Assembly (NCBI GenBank): GCA_963798325.1
Contig: CAWCSS010000008.1
Coordinates: forward strand, 124,001-188,000
Direction of reading: 5' to 3'
DNA from: Solirubrobacter sp963798325
GTDB taxonomy: Bacteria > Actinomycetota > Thermoleophilia > Solirubrobacterales > Solirubrobacteraceae
DNA length: 64,000 nucleotides
In this document: in pieces, positions 7,818-16,030 of the stretch
How positions within the stretch are numbered: the first letter of the stretch is position 1
How the letters are laid out: every line of letters starts with the position of its first letter
The notes under the pieces: generated by a model
Told to the model about the DNA's origin: nothing
The model's input: the letters and a program-made list of their open reading frames with translations, nothing else
Databases searched by the model: none
Made by a program: the position numbers and the translations under genes

Positions 7818-8576
7818 TTATCCGCCGGTCTCGGCGGGGCCGCTCTGGGAGCCGCTGCTCGACTCGCCGCCCTCGCCCTTCAACGACGCCAGGAAGTCCA
7901 CCAGCGCGGCCTTCTTGTCCTCGGGCAGATCGCGGAACGACGGCATCGGGGCCGTCGGGTTCTCGAGCGTGCGCCGCAGGGCGCCCTTCTCGAGCTTGTT
8001 CCCGATGTCGCTCAGATGCGGGCCAGGACCGTCGTTGCCGTTCTCACCGATCTTGTGGCAGGCCAGGCAGCCCGACTGGGCGGCGACGAGCTTGCCCTTC
8101 TCGAGGTTGGCGGGGACGACCATGTCGATCGAGTTCGGCGAGCCCGCGGCCGCGCCCATGTAGGTCAGGTAGCCCATCGCAAAGATCACGATGATGCCCG
8201 CGATCGTCGCGATCGGGCGGCGCTCCGGGCGCCGTTCCGGGCCGCGGTCGATGAACGGCAGCAGGAACAGCATGATCATGCAGATCGTCGGCACGCCGAT
8301 GGTCGCGAACGGGACCAGCACCGGCGGCTTGATGACGCGCAGGACCTCGAAGAGGAAGAAGAAGTACCACTCCGGACGCGGCACGTACGTGGTCGTGGTC
8401 GGGTCCGCCTTCGGCCCCAACTCCGCTCCCAATGTCAGCGACATCAGGATGATCACGATCATGACGAACACCATCATGATCGAGTCCTTGGCCACCGCGT
8501 AGGGGAAGAACGGCTTCCCCTTGGACTTCAGGAGCGCGTACTCGCGGAGGTACTCCTCCTTTTCGCGCTGGTTCAT
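7818..8576 (-). CDS. Cytochrome bc complex subunit IV fused to cytochrome c (QcrC-like)
   Basis: A 252-residue fusion. The first half matches cytochrome b subunit IV, with three membrane helices and a PEWYFFFLFEVLR segment holding the quinol-site PEWY motif. A fourth helix (IATIAGIIVIFAMGYLTYMG) leads to a monohaem cytochrome c domain with the attachment motif CLACH near residue 168 and a likely distal methionine in APMPSFRDL. The layout resembles Bacillus QcrC. It follows the cytochrome b gene by one base and completes the qcrA-qcrB-qcrC order. It ends in a Ser/Gly-rich tail. Confidence 0.88.
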   Translation of the reverse strand: MNQREKEEYLREYALLKSKGKPFFPYAVAKDSIMMVFVMIVIILMSLTLGAELGPKADPTTTTYVPRPEWYFFFLFEVLRVIKPPVLVPFATIGVPTICMIMLFLLPFIDRGPERRPERRPIATIAGIIVIFAMGYLTYMGAAAGSPNSIDMVVPANLEKGKLVAAQSGCLACHKIGENGNDGPGPHLSDIGNKLEKGALRRTLENPTAPMPSFRDLPEDKKAALVDFLASLKGEGGESSSGSQSGPAETGG

Positions 8577-9380
8577 CTAGACCTGCTCCTCGCGGAGCTT
8601 CTCGTCGACGTCGGCGCGCAGCCATGGGGGCGCGGTCGTGCCGAGGCGGGCGACGAGGTAGAGGTGAGCGCCGATCAGCGCGGCGATCAACCCGGGCACG
8701 AGCAACATGTGGATCGCGTAGAACCTCGACAAGGTGGTCGCGCCGAAGTCGGCACCACCTCGCAGGAAGTCCGACAGGAACGGGCCCACGAGCGGGCCGG
8801 TGCCGTTGATGTTCGCGGCCACGATCGTCGCCCAGTAGGAGCGCTGGTCGAACGGCAGCAGGTAGCCCGTCAGCGACATCACGAAGGTGAGGATCACGAG
8901 CACCACGCCGATGATCCAGTTCAGCTCGCGCGGGTACTTGTACGCGCCGAAGAAGAACGTTCTCGCCATGTGCAGGAAGATCAGGATCACCATCACCGAC
9001 GAGCCCCACTTGTGCATGCCGCGCACGAACTCGCCGAGGAAGACGTCGTTGGTGATGTGGCGCGCGGACTCGTAGGCCTGCGTGGGCGACGGCGTGTAGT
9101 ACATCGCCAGGAACACGCCGGTGATCGCCTGCGAGACGAACGCGAACATCGTCGCCGAGCCGAGCGTGTAGAACCAGTTGGTCCCCTTCGGCACCTTGCG
9201 GAAGAACAGCCAGCGGACGCCGCCGGAGAGCGAGGTGCGCTCGTCGATCCAGTCCGCGGCGGTGATGCCGCCTTCCTTGAGTTGCTCCAGCGGCTTGACC
9301 TTGTCGGAGTGCGCGGGCGGGGCCGGCTTGTCCTGGAAGCGCTTGGGAACGGGTGGCTTGGGAAGGGTCGGCAGTCTCAT
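8577..9380 (-). CDS. qcrB: Menaquinol:cytochrome c reductase cytochrome b subunit (QcrB-like)
   Basis: A 267-residue cytochrome b6-type subunit, started at the ATG at 9380, which overlaps the end of the Rieske gene by 4 bases. The haem-binding histidines are visible in MHKWGSS and FLHMARTFFFG on one helix pair and in YAIHMLLVPG and IGAHLYLVAR on the other. The N-terminal 60 residues are soluble and proline/lysine-rich. The remaining quinol-site half is supplied by the downstream fused subunit. The protein transfers electrons from menaquinol through two b haems. Confidence 0.92.
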   Translation of the reverse strand: MRLPTLPKPPVPKRFQDKPAPPAHSDKVKPLEQLKEGGITAADWIDERTSLSGGVRWLFFRKVPKGTNWFYTLGSATMFAFVSQAITGVFLAMYYTPSPTQAYESARHITNDVFLGEFVRGMHKWGSSVMVILIFLHMARTFFFGAYKYPRELNWIIGVVLVILTFVMSLTGYLLPFDQRSYWATIVAANINGTGPLVGPFLSDFLRGGADFGATTLSRFYAIHMLLVPGLIAALIGAHLYLVARLGTTAPPWLRADVDEKLREEQV

Positions 9381-10066
9381 GGGTTCTTCGGCGTCGAGAA
9401 GCGCCCGGGGTAGAGGTACTGGCCGATGCCGTCGAGCGGCTGGCCCGGATCGCGGAAGCTCGGGAAGCGCTCGAAGCTCGAGTTGACCGAATAACGGGGG
9501 CCGACCTCGACCACGCCGTTGCGCATCCGTGTGTAGAAGTGGTCGAGCGGACGGACCGGGGGACCGCCGGAGACCTTGCCGCGGAAGTCGTACACGCCGC
9601 CGTGGCACGGGCAGATGAAGCGCTCGGCGGCGGACGTCCAGCGGACCGGGCACCCGAGGTGCATGCACCGCGAGGAGATCGCCACCACCGGCGCGTCCGT
9701 CGACGGGGGAGCGGGGATGCCCTCGCCCTCGTCGAACTCCGGGTTGCGGCGGCGCAGGTACACCGTCGTCTTGCCGATCTCGCCGATGCCCTGCGTCGTG
9801 GTGATCACGCGCGGGACGTAGTCGTCATCCGGGAAGTCCTCCGGCTTGCCGACCGGATTCCAGATGACGGGGCCACGCTCGAAGAGCGCCGACCCCGCGG
9901 CGAACCCGAGGACGGGCAGCAGGACGGCCGCCGTCGCGACGGCGCCGGCGGTGTGCGTCGTCAGCGTCATGAACCGGCGCCGCGTGACCGTCTCGCCCTC
10001 GAAGGCGCCCGGAATATTGCGGTCTGCCGTGTACTTGGACAGCGGCTCTTTACGATCCTCAGGCAC
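9377..10066 (-). CDS. qcrA: Rieske iron-sulfur subunit of the cytochrome bc complex (QcrA-like)
   Basis: A 229-residue Rieske protein. The cluster ligands are in CMHLGCPV and CPCHGGVYD (about residues 134-162). A twin-arginine signal (TRRRFMTLTTHTAGA) precedes the single anchor helix at about residues 38-60, so this is a predicted Tat substrate and fits the tatA-tatC operon in the same window. It oxidises menaquinol and passes electrons to cytochrome c. The gene is first of the bc set and overlaps qcrB by ATGA. Confidence 0.93.
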   Translation of the reverse strand: MPEDRKEPLSKYTADRNIPGAFEGETVTRRRFMTLTTHTAGAVATAAVLLPVLGFAAGSALFERGPVIWNPVGKPEDFPDDDYVPRVITTTQGIGEIGKTTVYLRRRNPEFDEGEGIPAPPSTDAPVVAISSRCMHLGCPVRWTSAAERFICPCHGGVYDFRGKVSGGPPVRPLDHFYTRMRNGVVEVGPRYSVNSSFERFPSFRDPGQPLDGIGQYLYPGRFSTPKNP

Positions 10067-10078
10067 GGGCGTGGAACT

Positions 10079-10549
10079 TTACCGCCCGAGGCCGGTCGGG
10101 CGGCTTGTACCCGAGCGCCAGCGCGCCTTCGATGTTTCGTGGTCAGCGCCCGGACGGCCTGCGACGGCCTCCGCTCCGGCCCCCCAAATGGCTTCAGCGC
10201 GTGCCGGGTCGCCCTCCGCGTGGGCCTGCGCACACAGCGCGATGACGTCTGCAAGTTCGGCGACAGCGTCAAGATCGCCGACCGCCGCGAGACGTTCCAG
10301 GCCGAAGGCGTAGAGCCGATCGCCAGCGAGCAGGGCGAGATCCGGGTCCGCCGGCTGGACGACGCGGCCGGAGCCGTAGTGCTGCAGGTAGCCCTCGCGG
10401 ATCGCCTCGACCAGCAGCGGGTACTCGTCGCCGCGCCCGGCCACGGCGTCGCCGTGCACCTGCTCGGCCGCCGCGTCGCTGACGACCGTCGACGCCAGCA
10501 GGCCGCCCTCGGTCCGCAGCGCGTCCGCCAGTCGTTCCAACGCGCTCAT
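10079..10549 (-). CDS. Uncharacterised protein between hemL and the cytochrome bc genes
   Basis: A 156-residue soluble, alpha-helical, Ala/Glu-rich protein with no motif I recognise. The start is taken as the ATG at 10549, overlapping the hemL stop as ATGA, so it is translationally coupled to hemL and reads on towards the Rieske gene 12 bases downstream. Its helical character (LERLADALRTEGGLLAS, LLVEAIREGYLQHYGSG) and position between haem synthesis and a haem enzyme suggest a haem-complex or cytochrome assembly role, but that is inference only. Confidence 0.6.
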   Translation of the reverse strand: MSALERLADALRTEGGLLASTVVSDAAAEQVHGDAVAGRGDEYPLLVEAIREGYLQHYGSGRVVQPADPDLALLAGDRLYAFGLERLAAVGDLDAVAELADVIALCAQAHAEGDPARAEAIWGAGAEAVAGRPGADHETSKARWRSGTSRPTGLGR

Positions 10550-11836
10550 GCGATTTCGGCGAACGCGGCGGCGGCGGCCTCGACCGTGCGCGCGATGTGG
10601 TCGGGGGTGTGGGCCAGCGACGGGAACCAGGCCTCGAACTGCGAGGCCGGCGGATAGACGCCGCGGGCCAGCAGCGCGCGGCACCAGGCGCCGTAGGTCT
10701 CGAGGTCGCAGGCCGAGGCGCCCGCGTAGTCGGTCGGCGGCTCGGCGGCGAAGAACACGGTCAGCAGGCCCGTCGTGGCGGTGATCGAGACCGGTCGGTC
10801 ACCCGCCGCCTCGCGGAGGCCCGCGGCCAGCGCGTGGGTCGTGTCGCTCAGCGTGAGGTAGGAGTCCTCGTCGAGCAGCCCGAGCGCCGTGCGGCCGGCG
10901 GCGACCGCCAGCGGGTTCCCGCTCAGCGTGCCCGCCTGGTAGACGTCGCCCGCCGGCGCGATGCGCTCCATGAGCGCCGCCGAGCCGCCGAAGGCCGCGG
11001 CCGGGAGCCCACCGCCGACGATCTTGCCCATCACGGTCAGATCGGGCAGCACGCCCGTGAGGTCCTGCGCGCCGCCCGGCGCGACGCGGAAGCCCGTGAT
11101 CACCTCGTCGAAGATCAGCAGCGCGTCGTAGCCGGTACAGAGGTCGCGCAGCAACTCGAGGAAGCCGAGCGCGGGCGGGATCAGGCCCATGTTGGCCGGA
11201 TAGGGCTCGACGATCACCGCGGCGAACTCGTGCTCGGTGAACGCGGCGCGCACGGCGTCGGGGTCGTTCCAGCCGACGATGATCGTCTGTGCCGCCGCCT
11301 CGGGCGGGACGCCCGGCGAAGCGGGAATGCCCTGGGTCGCCAGGCCGGAGCCGGCGGAGGCCAGCAGGCCGTCCACGTGGCCGTGGTAGGCGCCCGCGAA
11401 CTTGAGGATCTTCGACCGGCCCGTGACCGCCCGTGCGAGCCGCAGGGCGCTCATCGACGCCTCTGTCCCGGAGGAGGTCATGCGCATCATGTCTACGGAC
11501 GGCATCCGCGCGCAGACCAACTCGGCGAGCTCCACCTCGCCCGCGGTGGGCGCGCCGTAGGACGTTCCGGCGGCCGCCGCCGCCGTGACCGCTTCCAGCA
11601 CCGCGGGGTGCGCGTGGCCCAGGATCAGCGGGCCCCATCGAGCAGACGTAGTCGACGTAGACGTTGCCGTCGACGTCGGTGAGCTCGGCGCCGCTGGCCC
11701 GTTCGATGAAGATCGGGTCGCGGCCGATGGCGCGCATCGCCCGCACCGGCGAGTTCACCCCGCCGGGGAGGACGTGCACCGCGCGCCGGTAGAGCTCCGC
11801 CGAGCGCGTGTCCGACAGTGAGGACGGGGTGCTCAG
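10546..11836 (-). CDS. hemL: Glutamate-1-semialdehyde 2,1-aminomutase, with a +1 frame break
   Basis: HemL converts glutamate-1-semialdehyde to 5-aminolevulinate with PLP. The N-terminal part reads VLPGGVNSPVRA and YVDYVCS; the C-terminal part reads VLEAVT onwards and includes the PLP lysine motif GKIVGGGLP. The parts are in different frames. One surplus base near 11638 breaks the family motif SWGPLILGHAHP; removing it gives about 429 residues, the normal length. No ATG, GTG or TTG is available upstream of VLPGG in this frame. The best start is a CTG at 11836-11834 overlapping the stop of the preceding gene (CTGA). Confidence 0.85.
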
Positions 11837-12903
11837 GAGTTCTCCGCTTCCCAGCGCTTGAAGTCGTCCGTGAAATACAGCATCCGGACCTTCTTGAACT
11901 CGGTGCTCGAGTACAACGTCGCGCGCTCGGTGATGCCGGTGGACTCGGCGATCGCGTCGAGCACCGCGTCGCACTCCTCCTTCGAGCGGCCGTGCGCCAT
12001 CGTGAAGACGGAGTAGGGCCAGTCGGCGTAGGTCGGGCGCTGGTAGCAGTGGCTGATCCCGCGGAACGCGGCCATCTGGCGGCCGGTGTCGAGGATCTCA
12101 CCGTCCGGGACCGCCCACACGCCCATGCCGTTGGCGCTGAAGCCGGCGCGGCGGTGGTAGAGGATCGCGGCCACGCGCCGCAGGCCGCCGCGCTCGCGCA
12201 GCGATTCCAGCCGCGCCAGCACGTGGGCGACCGGGAGGCCGAGGCGCTCGGCGGCCGGCGTGTAGGGGTCGGTGCGGACCTCCATCGGGCCCTGCGTCGC
12301 CTTGATCACGGCGATGTCGAGCTCGTTGAGCTCGATCGGGTCGAGCTCCATCGGCTCGACCGCCTCGCCCGCCACCTTCAGCGCGTCGGTTCCCTGCTCC
12401 ATCTCGAGGTCCATGCGGATCTTGAAGAGCTTGATCGTCGGCAGCTGGCGGATCGACTCCGCGCCGGTCTTGGCCGCGATCACGTCGAGCGTCCCGTCCA
12501 TGCCGAGCCGGGTGTCGGGCTCGACCGCCAGCGTGAACCAGAGGTTGAACTCGTGGTTGCGCAGGTAGTTGTGGGTGACGCCCGGGTGCGAGTTGATGAA
12601 CTGCGCCGCGCGGTGCGGGTTGCTCGCGTCGACCTTCGCCGCGACGAGCATGCTCGAGTAGCCGAGCGCTCGCGTGTCGAAGATCGGCGTGACCTCGCGG
12701 ATGATCCGCTTGTCGAGCAGGTACTGGACGCGCTCCATCACCTCGGCCTCGTCGATGCCTGCCTTCTCGGCCACGCCCTTGAACGGGTCCGGGCGCAGGT
12801 CGAACGAGCCCTGCATGAGGTTCAGGAGCTTCTTGTCGGTCTCGTCCAGCGGCACGGCCGAGCCGTCCTTGCGGGACCGGACCTTGGACCGAGCTACAGC
12901 CAT
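11833..12903 (-). CDS. Fused siroheme decarboxylase-like protein (AhbA/AhbB or NirD/NirL type)
   Basis: A 356-residue protein made of two tandem AsnC/Lrp-like units. The first unit has an N-terminal helix-turn-helix-like segment and the motif HNYLRNHEFNLWFTL (about residues 111-125); the second has ISHCYQRPTYADWPYSVF. These two motifs are the hallmarks of the small and large siroheme decarboxylase subunits (NirD/AhbA and NirL/AhbB), which are usually encoded separately. Start ATG at 12903 overlaps hemB by 10 bases. It is set between hemB and hemL. Homologues are often labelled Lrp regulators; either a decarboxylase or a haem-sensing regulator is possible. Confidence 0.75.
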   Translation of the reverse strand: MAVARSKVRSRKDGSAVPLDETDKKLLNLMQGSFDLRPDPFKGVAEKAGIDEAEVMERVQYLLDKRIIREVTPIFDTRALGYSSMLVAAKVDASNPHRAAQFINSHPGVTHNYLRNHEFNLWFTLAVEPDTRLGMDGTLDVIAAKTGAESIRQLPTIKLFKIRMDLEMEQGTDALKVAGEAVEPMELDPIELNELDIAVIKATQGPMEVRTDPYTPAAERLGLPVAHVLARLESLRERGGLRRVAAILYHRRAGFSANGMGVWAVPDGEILDTGRQMAAFRGISHCYQRPTYADWPYSVFTMAHGRSKEECDAVLDAIAESTGITERATLYSSTEFKKVRMLYFTDDFKRWEAENS

Positions 12904-13866
12904 CGAGCAACGTCCTTCGCGTGGTAGGTGATGACGATGTCGGCGCCGGCCCGGCGGATGCCGGTCAGCGCCTCGAGCACGGCAGCGCGCTCGTCGAGCA
13001 GGCCCTGCGCCGCGGCCGCCTTGATCATGGAGTACTCGCCGCTGACGTTGTAGGCGGCGACCGGCATGCCGGTCTCGTCCTTGACGCGGCGGATGATGTC
13101 GAGGTAGGGCAGCGCGGGCTTGACCATCACGATGTCGGCGCCCTCGTCGACGTCGAGCTTGGCCTCGCGCACCGCTTCGAGCGCGTTGGCCGGATCCATC
13201 TGGTAGGCCTTGCGATCGCCCGTCTGGGGCGCGGAGTCCGCGGCGACGCGGAACGGCCCGTAGAAGGCGGAGGCGAACTTGGCGCTGTAGGCGATGATCG
13301 GCGTCTCGGACAGGCCCTGCTCGTCGAGTGCCGCCCGCAGCGCACCCACGCGTCCGTCCATCATGTCGCTCGGCGCCACCGCGTCGGCGCCGGCCGCGGC
13401 CTGCGAGACCGCCGTGCGCGCGAGCAGTTCGAGCGTCTGGTCGTTGTCGACCACGCCGTCCGCGCGCAGCACGCCACAGTGGCCGTGCGAGGTGTACTCG
13501 CACAGGCAGAGGTCGGTGATGACCAAAAGGTCCGGATATGCGGCCTTGATCGCCCGGGTGGCGAGCTGGATGATGCCTTCCTCGTCCCACGCGCCGGAGC
13601 CTTCGGCGTCCTTGGCGGCGGGCAGGCCGAACAGCAGCACGCCGGGGATCCCCAGCGACGCGGCGATCCCGGCCTCCTCGACCGCACCGTCGATCGAGAG
13701 GTGATCGATGCCGGGCATCTCGGCGATCGGCGTGCGCTTCGGGCCGTTGGCCACGACGAACATCGGATAGATCAGGTGCGAGACCGCGAGCTCGGTCTCG
13801 CGCACGAGGCCGCGCAGGACGCCGGTCGGAGCGCAGGCGGCGCAGGCGGGTGGCGGGGAAGGCCAT
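12894..13866 (-). CDS. hemB: 5-aminolevulinate dehydratase (porphobilinogen synthase), with an N-terminal +1 frame break
   Basis: HemB condenses two 5-aminolevulinate molecules. Visible are the zinc-cysteine motif CLCEYTSHGHCG, the first active-site lysine region YSAKFASAFYGPFR and the Schiff-base lysine in MVKPALPYLD. The long frame begins only at RETELAVSHLIYPMF; the expected start MAFPATRLRRLR is present upstream from the ATG at 13866 but in another frame. Removing one base near 13828 joins them through TGVLRGLVRETEL and gives 323 residues, the normal HemB length. It is first of the hemB-decarboxylase-hemL run. Confidence 0.88.
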
Positions 13867-13877
13867 CCCCGCAGAGG

Positions 13878-15194
13878 TTATCCCGGCCCGGATGCCGAAG
13901 CTGAGACGGAGGCGTCGTGGTCGCCGAGCTCGGTCCCGCACGCCGGGCACTCGGGCGCGCCGCGGGCGATCAGGGCGTGGCACTCCGGGCAGTGTTCCTG
14001 GCGCGGCGCCGGTGGCAGCTCGGCCGGCAGGTCCCAGCGCTGGAAGCGGACGTGCGTGTACATGTAGACGACCGTCTCGCGCACGATCGCGGCGATCGGG
14101 AGCGCGAGGAAGGCGCCGAGGAAGCCGGCCAGCTCACCGCCGAGCAGCAGCGCGAAGATCACCAGCAGCGGGTTGATGCGCAGCGCCTGGCCGAAGACGT
14201 TCGGCGCGACGACGTGGCCCTCGAGCTGCTGGAGGACCGTGAAGGCGATGATCAGCCACACCGCGTCGAGCGGGTTCTCGCTGAGCGCGGCGATGATCAC
14301 CGGCGGGAGGCCGCCGATCGCGGGCCCGATGTACGGGATCAGCTCGGCGAAGCCGAACCATGCCCCGAACGCGACGGCGTAGGTCTTGCCCTCGGGGAAG
14401 ACGCCCAGCGAGCCGAGCACCCAGAGCATCAACCCCGCGCTGGTGCCCATGATCAGGCTGAACAGGAACTGCCCGCGGACGTAGCCGAACATCGAGGCCT
14501 GCACGCGCGTCGGGAAGTCGTCGTCCGGCGTCCCGTCGCCGGGCGGCACGACGGCCCGCACCACCGCCCCGATGCGGTCGCCGTAGATCAGCATGTAGAT
14601 GCTCAGCACGATGATCAGCACCAGCGCGATGCTCGCCTCCACGAGCCGCTGCACGGCGTCGCGGGTGAAGCCGACGACCTCGCCGGCACCGCCGGTGATG
14701 CGCTCGCCGATCGTCTGCAGCGCCGTCTCCCCCTCGCGCTTGATCTCGATGTTCCAGCCCCGGCGATCGAGCCAGTTCTGCAGGTCGGCGAGCGAGTCGT
14801 TGGCGTCGTCGACGTAGCCCGGGACCTCGCGCTGGAAGCTCGATGCCTGGTCGGAGATCGGGGCGGCGAGCACGAACCCGAGCCCGACCAGGGACGAGAT
14901 CAGGACGATCATCACGGTCGCCACGGCGGGGCCGCGCGGGATGCGGCGGCGCACCAGCAGCGCGACGAGCGGGTTCAGCAGCAGCGCGATGAGGCCCGCG
15001 ATGATGAACAGCAGCAGGACCGAGCCGGCGGCCTTCAGCAGCAGGTACGCGCCGACGATCCCGAGCGGCAGCAGCACCATCTGGACCCAGCGCGGGACCA
15101 GGACCGGCTCGACCCGGGCGGGCGGCACCGGGGTCGGCGTGTTCAGCGGCTGCGCGTCCTGGGGCCCCGGCTCTCCGACCTCCTCGCAGCTCAT
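13878..15194 (-). CDS. AI-2E family (PerM-like) membrane protein with C-terminal zinc ribbon
   Basis: A 438-residue polytopic protein. The N-terminal helices around residues 35-100, a soluble middle section (about 110-170), and the late motif FAELIPYIGPAIGGLPPVIIA are typical of AI-2E/UPF0118 permeases. Members export signals or small solutes, and the substrate here is unknown. Unusually, the C-terminus carries two cysteine pairs (CPEC and CPAC, about residues 405-425) forming a cytoplasmic zinc ribbon. It ends 11 bases from the hemB start on the same strand but is probably a separate unit. Confidence 0.85.
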   Translation of the reverse strand: MSCEEVGEPGPQDAQPLNTPTPVPPARVEPVLVPRWVQMVLLPLGIVGAYLLLKAAGSVLLLFIIAGLIALLLNPLVALLVRRRIPRGPAVATVMIVLISSLVGLGFVLAAPISDQASSFQREVPGYVDDANDSLADLQNWLDRRGWNIEIKREGETALQTIGERITGGAGEVVGFTRDAVQRLVEASIALVLIIVLSIYMLIYGDRIGAVVRAVVPPGDGTPDDDFPTRVQASMFGYVRGQFLFSLIMGTSAGLMLWVLGSLGVFPEGKTYAVAFGAWFGFAELIPYIGPAIGGLPPVIIAALSENPLDAVWLIIAFTVLQQLEGHVVAPNVFGQALRINPLLVIFALLLGGELAGFLGAFLALPIAAIVRETVVYMYTHVRFQRWDLPAELPPAPRQEHCPECHALIARGAPECPACGTELGDHDASVSASASGPG

Positions 15195-15235
15195 GGTCGG
15201 TGTCCTGCGCCATGAGACGACGATAGCTTCCAGCG

Positions 15236-16012
15236 ATCACCGCAATCCTTTTCATCGGCGACGTCGTCGGTCGCGCCGGTCGGCGCGCGCTGCGCGAGCT
15301 GCTTCCTGTCCTGCGCGAGGAGCTCTCGCCGGACTTCGTGGTCGTCAACGGCGAGAACGCCGCGGGCGGCATCGGCATCACGCCCAAGGAGGCCGACGAG
15401 ATCCTGCGCCTCGACGTGGACGCGATCACGCTCGGCAACCACACCTACCGCCACCGCGAGATCTGGCCGTACCTCGAGGAGGAGCGGCGGATCATCCGCC
15501 CGTACAACTACCTGCCCAACCAGCCGGGCCGGGGCGTGACGACGGTCGAGCGCGACGGGGTGACGCTCGGGGTGATCAACCTGTCCGGGATGGTCCACCT
15601 GCAGGCCGGCGCGCCGCCGCTGGTGGCGATCGACGCCGCGCTGCGCGAGGTTGGACGCGCCGATCACATCCTCGTCGACATGCACGCCGAGGTGACGAGC
15701 GAGAAGGTCGCGCTCGGCTGGTATCTCGACGGCAAGGTCACGGCCGTCGTCGGGACCCATACGCACGTCCCGACCGCTGACCTGCGCGTGTTGCCCGGCG
15801 GGACGGCGTACATCACCGACGTCGGGATGACGGGCGCGCGCGGCGGGGTGATCGGCATGAAGAAGGAGCAGTCGATCGCGGTCATGCGCACGCACATGCC
15901 GATGCGCTACGAGCCGTCGGACGAGGACCCGTGGCTCAACGGGGTGCTGATCCGAGCCTCCGCCCCACGCCGCGCGGACTCCATCGAGCAGGTCCTGCGC
16001 CAGTTGCCGTGA
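15236..16012 (+). CDS. YmdB-like metallophosphoesterase (TIGR00282 type), start codon unclear
   Basis: The frame reads ILFIGDVVGRAGRRALRE, VVNGENAAGGIGIT, TLGNHTYRHREIW, ILVDMHAEVTSEK and VGTHTHVPTAD: the metal ligands of the calcineurin-like YmdB/DR1281 phosphodiesterases, which act on cyclic nucleotides in Bacillus. Family members begin two to four residues before ILFIGD, but that position holds ATC (15236) where ATG is expected. The in-frame ATG at 15212 is followed by TAG after four codons. The coordinates use the ATC as the most likely first codon. The gene converges on the phosphodiesterase at 16031. Confidence 0.82.
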   Translation: MTAILFIGDVVGRAGRRALRELLPVLREELSPDFVVVNGENAAGGIGITPKEADEILRLDVDAITLGNHTYRHREIWPYLEEERRIIRPYNYLPNQPGRGVTTVERDGVTLGVINLSGMVHLQAGAPPLVAIDAALREVGRADHILVDMHAEVTSEKVALGWYLDGKVTAVVGTHTHVPTADLRVLPGGTAYITDVGMTGARGGVIGMKKEQSIAVMRTHMPMRYEPSDEDPWLNGVLIRASAPRRADSIEQVLRQLP

Positions 16013-16030
16013 GCACGTTGCCCTACGCGC

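Noticed and set aside
11833..13983. A single 716-codon frame running through hemB into the decarboxylase gene
   Set aside because: Its first half is hemB out of frame; only the part from ATG 12903 is real coding sequence.
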